NCBI RefSeq assembly: GCF_022842375.1
Contig: NZ_JALHPR010000002.1
Span: forward strand, 124,001 to 188,000
DNA from: Elioraea sp.
GTDB taxonomy: Bacteria; Pseudomonadota; Alphaproteobacteria; Acetobacterales; Acetobacteraceae
Length of the DNA stretch: 64,000 nucleotides
Direction: 5' to 3'
The position numbers were made by a program, and so were the translations under genes. Under the pieces are notes generated by a model. It did no database searches. It was not told the DNA's origin and saw only the letters and a list, made by a program, of their open reading frames with translations. Below, piece by piece: positions 1 through 7,576 of this stretch. Positions within the stretch are counted from its first letter, which is position 1, and every line of letters starts with the position of its first letter.

Positions 1-1
1 C

Positions 2-361
2 ATCTCGACCGAGAAATGGGCCATCATGCTGATGATGAATGTGCTGCTGCTGGGCGTGGGCATGTTCATGGAGACGATCGCGGCGCTGATTATCCTGTTC
101 CCGCCGTTGCTGGCGGTGGCGGTGCAGGTGGGCATCGAGCCGGTTCACTTCGCCACCTTCGCCGTGCTGAACCTGATGATCGGGCTGTCGACGCCGCCGG
201 TCGGGGTGTGCCTGTTCATCTGCGCCAGCATCGGGCGGATCTCGATCTGGGAAATCACGGTCGCGATCTGGCCGTTCCTGCTGGCCAATTTCGCCGTGCT
301 GGCGCTGGTGACGGCGGTGCCGGATATCTCACTGTGGCTGCCACGGCAGTTCTATCCATGA
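2..361 (+). CDS. TRAP transporter large permease (DctM-type), C-terminal part
   Basis: This is the last 119 codons of a large (12-segment) TRAP permease; the 5' part lies outside the window. TRAP permeases import carboxylates or sugar acids across the inner membrane using a sodium gradient and a periplasmic binding protein. Visible features are very hydrophobic helices, the LSTPPVGVCLF loop and the closing pattern in which a helix is followed by a short PDISLWLPRQF tail, all typical of DctM ends. It sits 10 bases before an idonate-dehydrogenase-like gene and the uxu genes, so a hexuronate or aldonate substrate is inferred from context. Confidence 0.9.
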   Translation: MSTEKWAIMLMMNVLLLGVGMFMETIAALIILFPPLLAVAVQVGIEPVHFATFAVLNLMIGLSTPPVGVCLFICASIGRISIWEITVAIWPFLLANFAVLALVTAVPDISLWLPRQFYP

Positions 362-371
362 GGATGATGCG

Positions 372-1415
372 ATGACGACGACCGAAGCCTGCGTGCTGCA
401 CGCCCAGCGCGACCTCCGCGTCGAGGCGGTGGACCTCGGCTCGCCCGGGCCCGGCGAAGTGCTGGTCGAGATCGGCGCGGGCGGCATCTGCGGGTCCGAC
501 CTGCACTACTTCCTCGATGGCGGCTTCGGCACGGTGCGGGTGCGCCAGCCGATCATCCTCGGCCACGAGGTCGCGGGCACGATCGCGGCGCTGGGCGCCG
601 GCGTGGCCGGACTGCGGGAGGGTGATCGCGTCGCCCTCAACCCCTCCCACCCCTGCGGCGTGTGCGAATACTGCGCCCGCGACGAGCCGCAGCATTGCCT
701 CGAGATGCGCTTCTGGGGCAGCGCGATGCGCATGCCGCATGTCCAGGGCGGGTTCCGGCGCCGCCTCGTCGCGGCCGCGCGGCAATGCGTGCCCGTGGGC
801 GATGTGGTCGGCATCGGCGAGGCGGCGATGAGCGAGCCGCTCGCCGTCGCGCTGCATGCCGTCGCGCAGGCCGGCGAGGTGCGCGGCAAGCGCGTGCTCG
901 TCACCGGCTTCGGCCCGATCGGCGGCGTGGTGCTGCTGGCACTCCGCCAGGCCGGCGCGGGCGAGGTCACGGTGACCGACCTGGTGGACGAGCCGCTCGC
1001 GCTCGCCCGCCGCATCGGCGCCGCCGCCGCGCTGAACGTCGCGGCCGACACGGGCGCGCTGTCCGCCGAGGAGCGTGACAAGGGCCGCTTCGACCTCGCC
1101 TTCGAATGCAGCGGCAGCCCGCGCGCGCTTGCCCAAGCGATCGCCTGCGTGCGCCCGCGCGGCACCATCGTGCAGGTCGGCGTCGGCGGTGCTTTCGACG
1201 TTCCGATGAACAGCATCGTCGCGAAGGAACTCCGCCTCGTCGGCACCTTCCGCTTCCACCCCGAATTCGCCCGCGCCGTCGGGCTGATCGCCGGGCGTGA
1301 GATCGACGTCCGCCCGCTGATCACAGCGACATGCCCGCTGGCGGAGGCGGAGGCTGCCTTCGCCCTCGCCGCGGACCGGCGCGCGGCGATGAAGGTCCAG
1401 CTGAGTTTCGGTTGA
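372..1415 (+). CDS. L-idonate 5-dehydrogenase-like zinc alcohol dehydrogenase
   Basis: A 347-residue medium-chain dehydrogenase/reductase, predicted cytoplasmic and NAD(P)-dependent. Catalytic zinc ligands are visible at Cys40 (GGICGSD) and in GHE at 64-66. The four structural-zinc cysteines are Cys95, Cys98, Cys101 and Cys109, and the Rossmann motif GFGPIGG is at 179-185. The segment FWGSAMRMPHVQGGF is characteristic of L-idonate 5-dehydrogenases, which oxidise L-idonate to 5-ketogluconate. It lies between a TRAP permease and uxuA in one apparent operon, which supports sugar-acid oxidation. L-gulonate or another hexonate is an equally possible substrate. Confidence 0.85.
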   Translation: MTTTEACVLHAQRDLRVEAVDLGSPGPGEVLVEIGAGGICGSDLHYFLDGGFGTVRVRQPIILGHEVAGTIAALGAGVAGLREGDRVALNPSHPCGVCEYCARDEPQHCLEMRFWGSAMRMPHVQGGFRRRLVAAARQCVPVGDVVGIGEAAMSEPLAVALHAVAQAGEVRGKRVLVTGFGPIGGVVLLALRQAGAGEVTVTDLVDEPLALARRIGAAAALNVAADTGALSAEERDKGRFDLAFECSGSPRALAQAIACVRPRGTIVQVGVGGAFDVPMNSIVAKELRLVGTFRFHPEFARAVGLIAGREIDVRPLITATCPLAEAEAAFALAADRRAAMKVQLSFG

Positions 1416-1428
1416 GGAGCGAACACCC

Positions 1429-2607
1429 ATGGAAGAAACCTGGCGCTGGTTCGGCCCGCTGGACGACATCCGGCTGGACGAGATCCGGCAGACCGGTGCC
1501 GCCGGCATCGTCACCGCGCTGCACGAGATCCCCTATGGCGAGGTCTGGCCGCTCGAGGCGATCCTCGCGCGCCAGGCGATGATCGCGGCGGCAGGGCTGC
1601 GCTGGTCGGTCGTCGAGAGCCTGCCGGTGCACGAGGACGTCAAGCGCGGCACAGGCGATCTTGCGCGCATCTTCGCCAACTACCGTGAGTCGCTGCGCAA
1701 CCTCGGCCGCGCCGGCATCCGGACCGTCTGCTACAACTTCATGCCGGTGCTGGACTGGACCCGCACCGACCTCGCCCACCGCATGCCGACCGGGGCTCTC
1801 GCGCTGCGCTTCGACGCGGTGCGCCAGGCCGCGTTCGACGTTCTGATGCTGCAACGCCCCGGCGCTGAGGCCGACCACCGGCCCGACGTGCTGGCCGAGG
1901 GAAGGCGCTGGTTCGCGGCCTCAACCGAAGCCGAACGGGCCGCGCTGCTCACCACCATCATGGCCGGCCTGCCCGGTGCCTATGACCGCTACGACATTCC
2001 CGGCCTGCGCCGCATGCTCGACAGCTACGCCGGCATCGACGCCGCGGCGCTGAAGGCCAATCTCGCGCGCTTCCTCGCGGAGGTGATCCCCGCGGCCGAG
2101 GAAGCGGGCATCGCCATGTGCATGCACCCCGATGATCCCCCGCGCCCGATCCTCGGCCTGCCGCGCATCATCTCGAACCGCCAGGACCTCGCCGACCTCG
2201 TGGCCATGGTTCCCTCGTGCGCCAACGGCATCACCTTCTGCACCGGCTCGCTCGGCGCCGGCGTCGCGAACGACCTGCCAGCGATGGCACGCGAATTCGC
2301 CCCGCACGTCGCCTTCCTCCACCTGCGCAACGTCACGAAGGAGCCGGACGGATCGTTCCACGAGGCGGATCATCTCGGCGGCGATGTCGACATGCCCGCC
2401 GTGCTCGCCGCCTTCCTCGACGAGGAGGCGCGCCGCCGCGCCGAGGGCCGCCCCGATGCCGTGATCCCCTTCCGCCCCGACCACGGCCACGTGCTGCTCG
2501 CCGATGCCGGCCGCAGCACCCACCCCGGCTATCCGCTCATCGGCCGCCTGCGCGGGCTGGCGGAACTGCGCGGCGTGATCGCCGGCCTCAGGTACCGCGC
2601 GGCATGA
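1429..2607 (+). CDS. uxuA: Mannonate dehydratase UxuA
   Basis: A 392-residue protein, matching the usual UxuA length of about 394. UxuA dehydrates D-mannonate to 2-keto-3-deoxygluconate in hexuronate breakdown, using a divalent metal in a TIM barrel. Family hallmarks seen are YNFMPVLDWTRTDL near residue 103, the metal-site region MHPDDPP near 229, FCTGSLGAG near 268 and PFRPDHGHVLLAD near 347. GGAG lies about 10 bases before the ATG. The stop overlaps the start of the next gene by 4 bases, so both are co-translated. The pairing with a fructuronate reductase-like gene is the classical uxuAB arrangement. Confidence 0.95.
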   Translation: MEETWRWFGPLDDIRLDEIRQTGAAGIVTALHEIPYGEVWPLEAILARQAMIAAAGLRWSVVESLPVHEDVKRGTGDLARIFANYRESLRNLGRAGIRTVCYNFMPVLDWTRTDLAHRMPTGALALRFDAVRQAAFDVLMLQRPGAEADHRPDVLAEGRRWFAASTEAERAALLTTIMAGLPGAYDRYDIPGLRRMLDSYAGIDAAALKANLARFLAEVIPAAEEAGIAMCMHPDDPPRPILGLPRIISNRQDLADLVAMVPSCANGITFCTGSLGAGVANDLPAMAREFAPHVAFLHLRNVTKEPDGSFHEADHLGGDVDMPAVLAAFLDEEARRRAEGRPDAVIPFRPDHGHVLLADAGRSTHPGYPLIGRLRGLAELRGVIAGLRYRAA

Positions 2608-4088
2608 CGGCGCGGCTCTCGGCGGCGGCCCTCGGCCAGCTGCCCGCGTCCGTCGCGCGTCCGCGCTACGACCGTGCGGCGATCACGCCAGGCATCGTGC
2701 ATCTCGGCCTCGGCGCCTTCCATCGCGGCCACCAGGCGGTGATGACCGAGGCGGTGCTGCAGGACGGTGCGCGCGAATGGGGGATCGTCGCCGCCAGCCT
2801 GCGCAGCCCCGCGACGCGCGACGCGCTCGCCGTGCAGGACCGCCTCTACACGGTGGCGACCCGCGAGGATGACAGCGAGGCGCTCGCCGTGATCGGCAGC
2901 CTGTGCGGCCTGCATGTCGCGCCCGAGGACCCCGCCGCGCTGCTCCGCGCCATGGCCGACCCGCGGGTGCGGATCGTGAGCCTCACAGTCACCGAGAAGG
3001 GCTACTGCCACGATCCCGCCAGCGGCGAACTCGACGAGGCGCACCCCGACATCCGCCACGACCTCGCCACGCCGCAGGCGCCGCGCTCCGCACCCGGCCT
3101 GCTGGTCGAGGCGCTGCGGCTGCGGCGCGCGGCGGGCGTGACGCCCTTCACCGTGCTCTGCTGCGACAACCTCCCGGCCAACGGCGCAACGGTGCGGCGC
3201 GTGGCCGCCCGGCTCGGCGCATTGCGCGAGCCCGGGCTCGGCGCCTGGATCGCCGGCGAGGTCGCGTTCCCCTGCACGATGGTCGATCGCATCGTTCCGG
3301 CGACGACGCAGGAGGACCGTTCCCGCATCGCCGCCGCGCTCGGCTGCGAGGACGCGTGGCCGGTCGTCGGCGAGGCGTTCTCGCAATGGGTGATCGAGGA
3401 TCATTTCCCCACCGGACGGCCTGGCTGGGAGGCCGGCGGCGCGACCTTCGCGGCCGACGTCGCACCCTATGAGCTGATGAAGCTGCGGATGCTGAACGCT
3501 GCGCACTCGGCTCTTGCCTATGTCGGCCATCTCGCCGGCCACGAGACGGTGGCCGATGCGTCCAACGACCCCGTCTTCGCGGCCTTCCTGCATGGGCTCT
3601 GGGCGGAGATCATCCCCTGCGTGCCCGCGCCGCCCGGCGTCGATCTCCACGCGCACGCCGCCCGGCTGCTCGCGCGGTTCCGCAACCGCGCGCTGCGCCA
3701 CCGCACCTGGCAGATCGCGATGGATGGCTCACAGAAACTGCCCCCGCGCCTGCTGGAGACGGTACGCGCGCGCCTCGCCGCCGGCCAGCCGATCGCGCAT
3801 CTCGCCCTCGCCGTCGCCGGCTGGGTCCGTTACGTAAGCGGTACGGGCGATAACGGCGCGCCGATCGACGTCCGCGACCCGCTGGCCACGCCGCTGCGCC
3901 AGGCGCTGGACGCAGCGGGAGACGAGCCGTCGCGGCAGGCCGCGGCCGCGCTCGGTTTCGAAACGATCTTCGGCCCCGACCTCGCACGCAGCCCCGCCTT
4001 CCAGGCGGCGGTGGCGCACGCGCTCGGCCGGCTGCGCAGCCTCGGCGCTCGCGATGCCGCCCGGGCCGTCACCCTCCAGGATGGCTGA
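2604..4088 (+). CDS. Mannitol dehydrogenase-family oxidoreductase, probable fructuronate reductase
   Basis: A 494-residue polyol-specific long-chain dehydrogenase. The start is taken at the ATG that overlaps the uxuA stop (ATGA). The N-terminal Rossmann region begins with GIVHLGLGAFHRGHQ, and the catalytic pattern K-x4-N-x2-H is seen as Lys293, Asn298, His301. Family members reduce fructuronate to mannonate (UxuB) or interconvert fructose and mannitol (Mtl). Being translationally coupled to uxuA argues for fructuronate reductase, supplying mannonate to UxuA. A GC-rich hairpin without a T-run follows immediately downstream. Confidence 0.9.
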   Translation: MTARLSAAALGQLPASVARPRYDRAAITPGIVHLGLGAFHRGHQAVMTEAVLQDGAREWGIVAASLRSPATRDALAVQDRLYTVATREDDSEALAVIGSLCGLHVAPEDPAALLRAMADPRVRIVSLTVTEKGYCHDPASGELDEAHPDIRHDLATPQAPRSAPGLLVEALRLRRAAGVTPFTVLCCDNLPANGATVRRVAARLGALREPGLGAWIAGEVAFPCTMVDRIVPATTQEDRSRIAAALGCEDAWPVVGEAFSQWVIEDHFPTGRPGWEAGGATFAADVAPYELMKLRMLNAAHSALAYVGHLAGHETVADASNDPVFAAFLHGLWAEIIPCVPAPPGVDLHAHAARLLARFRNRALRHRTWQIAMDGSQKLPPRLLETVRARLAAGQPIAHLALAVAGWVRYVSGTGDNGAPIDVRDPLATPLRQALDAAGDEPSRQAAAALGFETIFGPDLARSPAFQAAVAHALGRLRSLGARDAARAVTLQDG

Positions 4089-4090
4089 TG

Positions 4091-4104
4091 CCGGGCTGGC
4101 CCGG
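4091..4104 (+). terminator. GC hairpin just after the uxu operon
   Basis: CCGGG, a 4-base loop and CCCGG form a short hairpin 3 bases after the stop codon of the last uxu gene. It has no T-run, so it is not a textbook intrinsic terminator. It could mark the end of the operon or stabilise the 3' end of the mRNA. The rest of 4105-4348 holds no supportable gene. Confidence 0.3.
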
Positions 4105-4225
4105 GGTGCTGGGATGCGGCGCCTCCTGGCAGCTCGCGCGACGCGCGGCCGCAGCCGTTCCCAGCCATCGCCGACGGCGTGACCGAGGTGCTGCGGCGTC
4201 CGTCGGTTGCTTGACTGGAGCGCAG

Positions 4226-4243
4226 GTTCACGCGACGGTGAAC
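4226..4243. repeat. Perfect inverted repeat GTTCAC-N6-GTGAAC
   Basis: Two 6-base arms, exactly complementary, flank gcgacg. The element is in the 260-base gap between the uxu genes and the YeeE-like pair, about 105 bases before that pair starts. Position and symmetry suggest an operator for a dimeric regulator, but no regulator gene is adjacent, so the factor is unknown. Confidence 0.35.
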
Positions 4244-4348
4244 GCAGGCAAACTGATGCGTGATCAATGTCGGCCCAGTCCAGTGCCCACGGGGCGTTAC
4301 CTGCGAGGGAAGGCGTGACCCGTCACAGCATCTCTCGGAGAAGCGGAG

Positions 4349-4792
4349 GTGCCTGAGTTGGACTTTCCCATCGGGACGCAGGGTCAAGTGATCCTGGGCG
4401 GCGCGCTCATCGGGCTCGCCCTCGCCCTGCTGAGGCTCCTCGCCGGAAACGTAATGTCGGCGTCACGGATGCTCGGCAGCCTGCTGGGCGGACACGAGGG
4501 ACCGGCCGCGGTGAGCATCGCCTTCCTCGCCGGGCTCATGCTCGCACCCTCCATCCTGGCCGCTGTTGGAGCGGCGGCGACGAAGCCGATCGAGGCGGGC
4601 TGGGCGCTGCTCGTCGTCGGAGGGCTGCTCGTCGGGGTCGGCGCCCGTCTCGGCGATGGCGGCCTCGTCGTCGCGATCTTCGGCGCGGTCCGACGCTCGG
4701 GCTGGGCGGCGGCCTCGGTCTGCGCCATCGCGGTCGGCGCCGGCGTATCGTTGCTCGCGCGTCAGATTTTGGCCGGTGGAGGTACCGCATGA
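4349..4792 (+). CDS. YeeE/YedE-like membrane protein lacking the cysteine motif
   Basis: A 147-residue hydrophobic protein with about four membrane helices, GTG start, preceded by GGAG at very short spacing. Its layout matches the N-terminal half of YeeE/YedE proteins, which move thiosulfate or other sulfur compounds through the inner membrane: the order is ALIGLALALL, then a helix pair, then LLVGVGARLGDGG. The conserved NGCTSGHG motif, present in the second copy of this family at 57964, is absent here, and the whole protein has no cysteine. Sulfur transport is therefore doubtful. The following gene overlaps by 4 bases, forming a two-gene unit. Confidence 0.7.
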   Translation: MPELDFPIGTQGQVILGGALIGLALALLRLLAGNVMSASRMLGSLLGGHEGPAAVSIAFLAGLMLAPSILAAVGAAATKPIEAGWALLVVGGLLVGVGARLGDGGLVVAIFGAVRRSGWAAASVCAIAVGAGVSLLARQILAGGGTA

Positions 4793-5220
4793 TCAGGCTC
4801 ACGGCACTGGCCTGCGGGCTGCTGTGTGGCTTCGGCATGGTGCTGTCGGGCCTGTTTCAACCGTCGCTCCTGCCGGACTTCGCGATCCCGGCGGGGGCGT
4901 GGGGCCCAGCGCTGGGCCTCGGCCTGCTCTCGGCGCTGTGCGTCGCCGGCATCGTCCTCGCGCTGACGCGACGCCTGCCCCGGCCGCTTTTCGGCGGCCA
5001 GAACGAGCCGCTCGATGCCGCGACAGGCCGGAAAGTCGTGGCCGGAGGCGTTCTGGTCGGCCTGGGCTGGGGCCTGGCGGGCTATATTCCGTTGGCCGCA
5101 GTCGTCTCCCTCGGCCTGTTCGCCCCCGGCGCAGCGGTGTTTCTGACGTCGGTTCTGGTCGGCATGGTCCTGCATGACATTGTCACCAGGCGCGATCGGC
5201 CGGAGTGGAATTCCGGCTGA
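4789..5220 (+). CDS. DUF6691/YeeE second-half membrane protein, degenerate
   Basis: A 143-residue membrane protein with about four helices that resembles the C-terminal half of YeeE/YedE (DUF6691 type), with an N-terminus of the form CGLLCGFGMVLSGLFQP. The spot where the canonical partner at 58412 reads [11 protein letters not shown] is here GLAGYIPLAAV, so the pore cysteine is missing. Two cysteines remain in the first helix and one in a later helix. It is translationally coupled (ATGA) to the preceding gene, so the two probably form one complex. Its role is unknown; it may be a paralogue with altered substrate. Confidence 0.7.
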   Translation: MIRLTALACGLLCGFGMVLSGLFQPSLLPDFAIPAGAWGPALGLGLLSALCVAGIVLALTRRLPRPLFGGQNEPLDAATGRKVVAGGVLVGLGWGLAGYIPLAAVVSLGLFAPGAAVFLTSVLVGMVLHDIVTRRDRPEWNSG

Positions 5221-5236
5221 TCCGGTCGTCGCGTCC

Positions 5237-5253
5237 GGCGCCTCGGCGGCGCC
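5237..5253. terminator. Hairpin between convergent genes
   Basis: GGCGCC, a 5-base loop (tcggc) and GGCGCC form a perfect 6-base-pair stem. It lies between the end of the YeeE-like pair on the + strand and the end of the repeat-protein gene on the - strand, so it could serve both as a transcript end. There is no T-run on either side. Confidence 0.3.
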
Positions 5254-5299
5254 CGGTCAGACGCACCCACGGCGGCCCCGCCCCACCCGGCCGACCAGC

Positions 5300-5758
5300 C
5301 TATCGCGGTTCCCTCGATCCGGCGCGGCGGCCCTGTGCATCACGCTCGATCCAGGATCCGCCCGGCCCCGGCTCCACGGTGCCGGTGCGGCGGCCCTGCG
5401 CATCGCGGATCACGTAGCCGCCGCCTGCGCGGGGTTCGGCCGTCCCGGTCCGACGGCCCTGCGCGTCCCGGATGACGGAGCCGCCGCGCGGATCAGGCGC
5501 GATGGTGCCGGTCCGACGCCCCTGGGCGTCACGCTCGATGATCGTTCCCGATGGCCCAGCCTCGCTTGTGCCAACCCTTCGGCCCTGCGCGTCCCGTCGC
5601 ACGAGACCACCCGGTGCGCCCGGCTCGACCGTGCCAGTGGTGCGGCCCTGGGCATCACGTTCGACCCACGGCCTGCTCGGATCGAGCCACTGTGCAGCCG
5701 CGGGCGAGATCGTCACCGCAATCGCGAGCGCCGCGGACAGGATGAGCGTTGGCGTCAT
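5300..5758 (-). CDS. Secreted protein made of six 21-residue tandem repeats
   Basis: A 152-residue protein. Residues 1-23 look like a Sec signal peptide (hydrophobic core, AAA-Q cleavage site). Residues 32-152 are five full 21-residue units and a partial sixth, each built on RDAQGRRTGTxEPG with a Gly/Pro-rich linker. The only substitutions inside the core are at the two or three positions after QGR. No family was recognised with confidence; the D-x-x-G-R spacing recalls the YD repeats of Rhs proteins, but these are shorter and lack tyrosine. It follows the end of the 5835-15102 operon on the same strand after 76 bases, which may be its promoter. Location is predicted periplasmic or extracellular. 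Confidence 0.75.
   Translation of the reverse strand: MTPTLILSAALAIAVTISPAAAQWLDPSRPWVERDAQGRTTGTVEPGAPGGLVRRDAQGRRVGTSEAGPSGTIIERDAQGRRTGTIAPDPRGGSVIRDAQGRRTGTAEPRAGGGYVIRDAQGRRTGTVEPGPGGSWIERDAQGRRAGSREPR
5303..5665 (-). repeat. 63-bp in-frame tandem repeat array (about 5.8 copies)
   Basis: On the + strand the anchor cggccctg-n-gc recurs at 5328, 5391, 5454, 5517, 5580 and 5643, exactly 63 bases apart, with one variant copy (cgcccctg). The period is a whole number of codons and every copy stays in frame, so the array codes for 21-residue units. The copies have diverged mostly by single substitutions, with no indels, which implies selection for the protein repeat. Confidence 0.9.
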
Positions 5759-5834
5759 GGCATCGTTTTCCTGGTCACAAGGTTATCCGTCTTCACGGCG
5801 ATACCGAGGCGACGTGAAGCCACGACGGCGCGCC

Positions 5835-6629
5835 TCAGGATCGCGACTGGAGCCCGCGCCCGAGGAGGAGCGCCGCGAGTGCAGCCACCAGCAGGGCAAG
5901 CCCTGGGAAGATCGCGAGCCACGGGGCGGCCGTCAGGTAGTTGCGGCTTTCCTGCAGGCTCGCGCCCCAGTCCGGTGTCGGCGGCGGCACACCGAGGCCG
6001 AGGAAGCCGAGCGCTGCCTGTATCTGCAGCGCGAGCGGGAACAGGATCACGCATTGCAGCAGCACCGTCGGCAGCACGTTTGGCGCGACGTGGCGCAGCA
6101 GCACAGCCCACTCGCCGTGGCCAAGCGCGCGTGCCGCCTCCACATAGGCGTGGGCCCCCTCGCCAAGGGCAGTGGCGCGGGAGACACGGAAGAACACCGG
6201 CGTGTAGATGATGGCCAGTGCCAGCACGAGGTTCGCAGCCCCTGGCCCGAGCGTCGCGGCCACCACGACACCGAGGATGATCGGCGGGAAGGCAAGCAGT
6301 GCGTCGGCCCCGCGGGAGAGCGCCATGTCGCCCAGCCTCCCGAAGAACCCGGCCACCGCGCCACCGGACCCGCCGATCACGGCCGCCAGCAGCATCGCGG
6401 CGCCGACAATGCCGAGCGTCGTTCCCGTGCCGTGCACGACGCGGGCATAGACATCGCGCCCGGTCTCATCGCTTCCGAACCAGTGCATCGCCGATGGCGG
6501 CTTGAGCCGAAGGGCAATGTCGACGTCGTCGGGCGAGCCGGCAAACAGGCCCGGCGCGACGGCAAGCACGAGCAGCAGCATGCTCAACGCGAGCCCGGCG
6601 CCGTATTCGACGCGCGCCCGCCCGCTCAT
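5835..6629 (-). CDS. Dipeptide/opine-type ABC transporter permease (DppC-like)
   Basis: A 264-residue inner-membrane permease. The start is the ATG overlapping the stop of the preceding DppB-like gene (ATGA). It has the N-terminal helix and the HWFGSDETGRDVYAR segment that marks DppC/OppC proteins, and the cytoplasmic EAA-loop region EAARALGHGEW that docks on the ATPases. It is the last importer gene of the GntR-led operon running from 15102 to here. The imported compound is unknown; the partners are the DppB-like protein at 6626, binding protein at 7577 and ATPases at 11323 and 12294. Confidence 0.93.
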   Translation of the reverse strand: MSGRARVEYGAGLALSMLLLVLAVAPGLFAGSPDDVDIALRLKPPSAMHWFGSDETGRDVYARVVHGTGTTLGIVGAAMLLAAVIGGSGGAVAGFFGRLGDMALSRGADALLAFPPIILGVVVAATLGPGAANLVLALAIIYTPVFFRVSRATALGEGAHAYVEAARALGHGEWAVLLRHVAPNVLPTVLLQCVILFPLALQIQAALGFLGLGVPPPTPDWGASLQESRNYLTAAPWLAIFPGLALLVAALAALLLGRGLQSRS

Positions 6630-7573
6630 GCGCCGCGCACCCGCGGGTCGATCGCGGCATAGAGCAGGTCGACCAGCAGGTTCACGAGGAGCGCCACCAG
6701 CACTGCGACGAGCAGCGCGCCCTGCAGCACCGGATAGTCGCGCGCCTGGATCGCGGCGAGCAGCGTGCGGCCAAGGCCCGGGATCGCGAACAGCGTCTCG
6801 ACGACGACGACGCCACCGAGGATCTGCACCAGGATGACGCCGGCGAAGGTGACCAGCGGAATGGCGACGTTGCGCAGCAGGTGCCTTCCATACACCACGC
6901 GCGCCGGCAGCCCGCGGGAGATCGCGGCCCGGATGAAGTCCTGCCGCATCACCTGCATCGTCTGCTGCCGCGCGAACTGCGCGTACGCTGCCGCCTGCAG
7001 GAGCCCGAGCGCCATCACCGGCAGCGCGATGCTCTCGATGTTGTCGGCGAGGTTCTCGCCCGGCCCGGCATAGATCAGCGGCGGCGACCAGCCGAACCAG
7101 GTCCCCGCCGCGATCAGCAGCACCATGCCCGTCCAGAACACCGGCGCGGAAAGCGCGACGAGGGAGACCACCTCCACCAGGAGGTCGGGCCAGCGCCCAT
7201 GGCGCACGCCGGCGAGAATGCCGAGCGGCACGCCCACGAACAGTGCCACCGCAAGCGTGACGAGGCCGATCTGCAGCGTCACGAGGAAGGCCTTGCCGAC
7301 GATCCCTGCCACCGGCAATCCCTGGCGCCAGGATACGCCCAGGTCGCCGCGCAGCACATCGCCGGCCCAGCCGAGATACTGCTGCCACAGCGGCCGATCG
7401 AGCCCGAAGAAGGCCCGCAGCGCCGCCTCCGCCGCGCGGTCGCCCGCGCTCTGGCCCAGCATCTCGCCCACCACGTCGCCGGGCACGGCGCGGATCAGCA
7501 GGAAGACGGCGGCGGTGGAGAGCACCGCCGTCATCGCTGCCGCGCCGAGCCGTCCAGCGAGTGCGCCCAGCAT
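6626..7573 (-). CDS. Dipeptide/opine-type ABC transporter permease (DppB-like)
   Basis: A 315-residue inner-membrane permease with six predicted helices. It shows the DppB signature regions: an N-terminal helix followed by RAVPGD, the FGLDRPLWQQYLGW segment near residue 53, and the end LVDLLYAAIDPRVR. The gap after the binding-protein stop is only 3 bases and the stop overlaps dppC-like at 6629, so these are co-translated. It forms the translocation pore with that protein. Confidence 0.93.
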   Translation of the reverse strand: MLGALAGRLGAAAMTAVLSTAAVFLLIRAVPGDVVGEMLGQSAGDRAAEAALRAFFGLDRPLWQQYLGWAGDVLRGDLGVSWRQGLPVAGIVGKAFLVTLQIGLVTLAVALFVGVPLGILAGVRHGRWPDLLVEVVSLVALSAPVFWTGMVLLIAAGTWFGWSPPLIYAGPGENLADNIESIALPVMALGLLQAAAYAQFARQQTMQVMRQDFIRAAISRGLPARVVYGRHLLRNVAIPLVTFAGVILVQILGGVVVVETLFAIPGLGRTLLAAIQARDYPVLQGALLVAVLVALLVNLLVDLLYAAIDPRVRGA

Positions 7574-7576
7574 CGT

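Noticed and set aside
4088-4318. A 76-codon + strand frame between the uxu and YeeE-like genes
   Set aside because: No ribosome site, no family resemblance and an unlikely Arg/Ala-rich composition; treated as non-coding.
5303-5665. Tandem repeats considered as a CRISPR array
   Set aside because: Repeats are contiguous with no unique spacers, the period of 63 is in frame, and the translated units follow a signal peptide.
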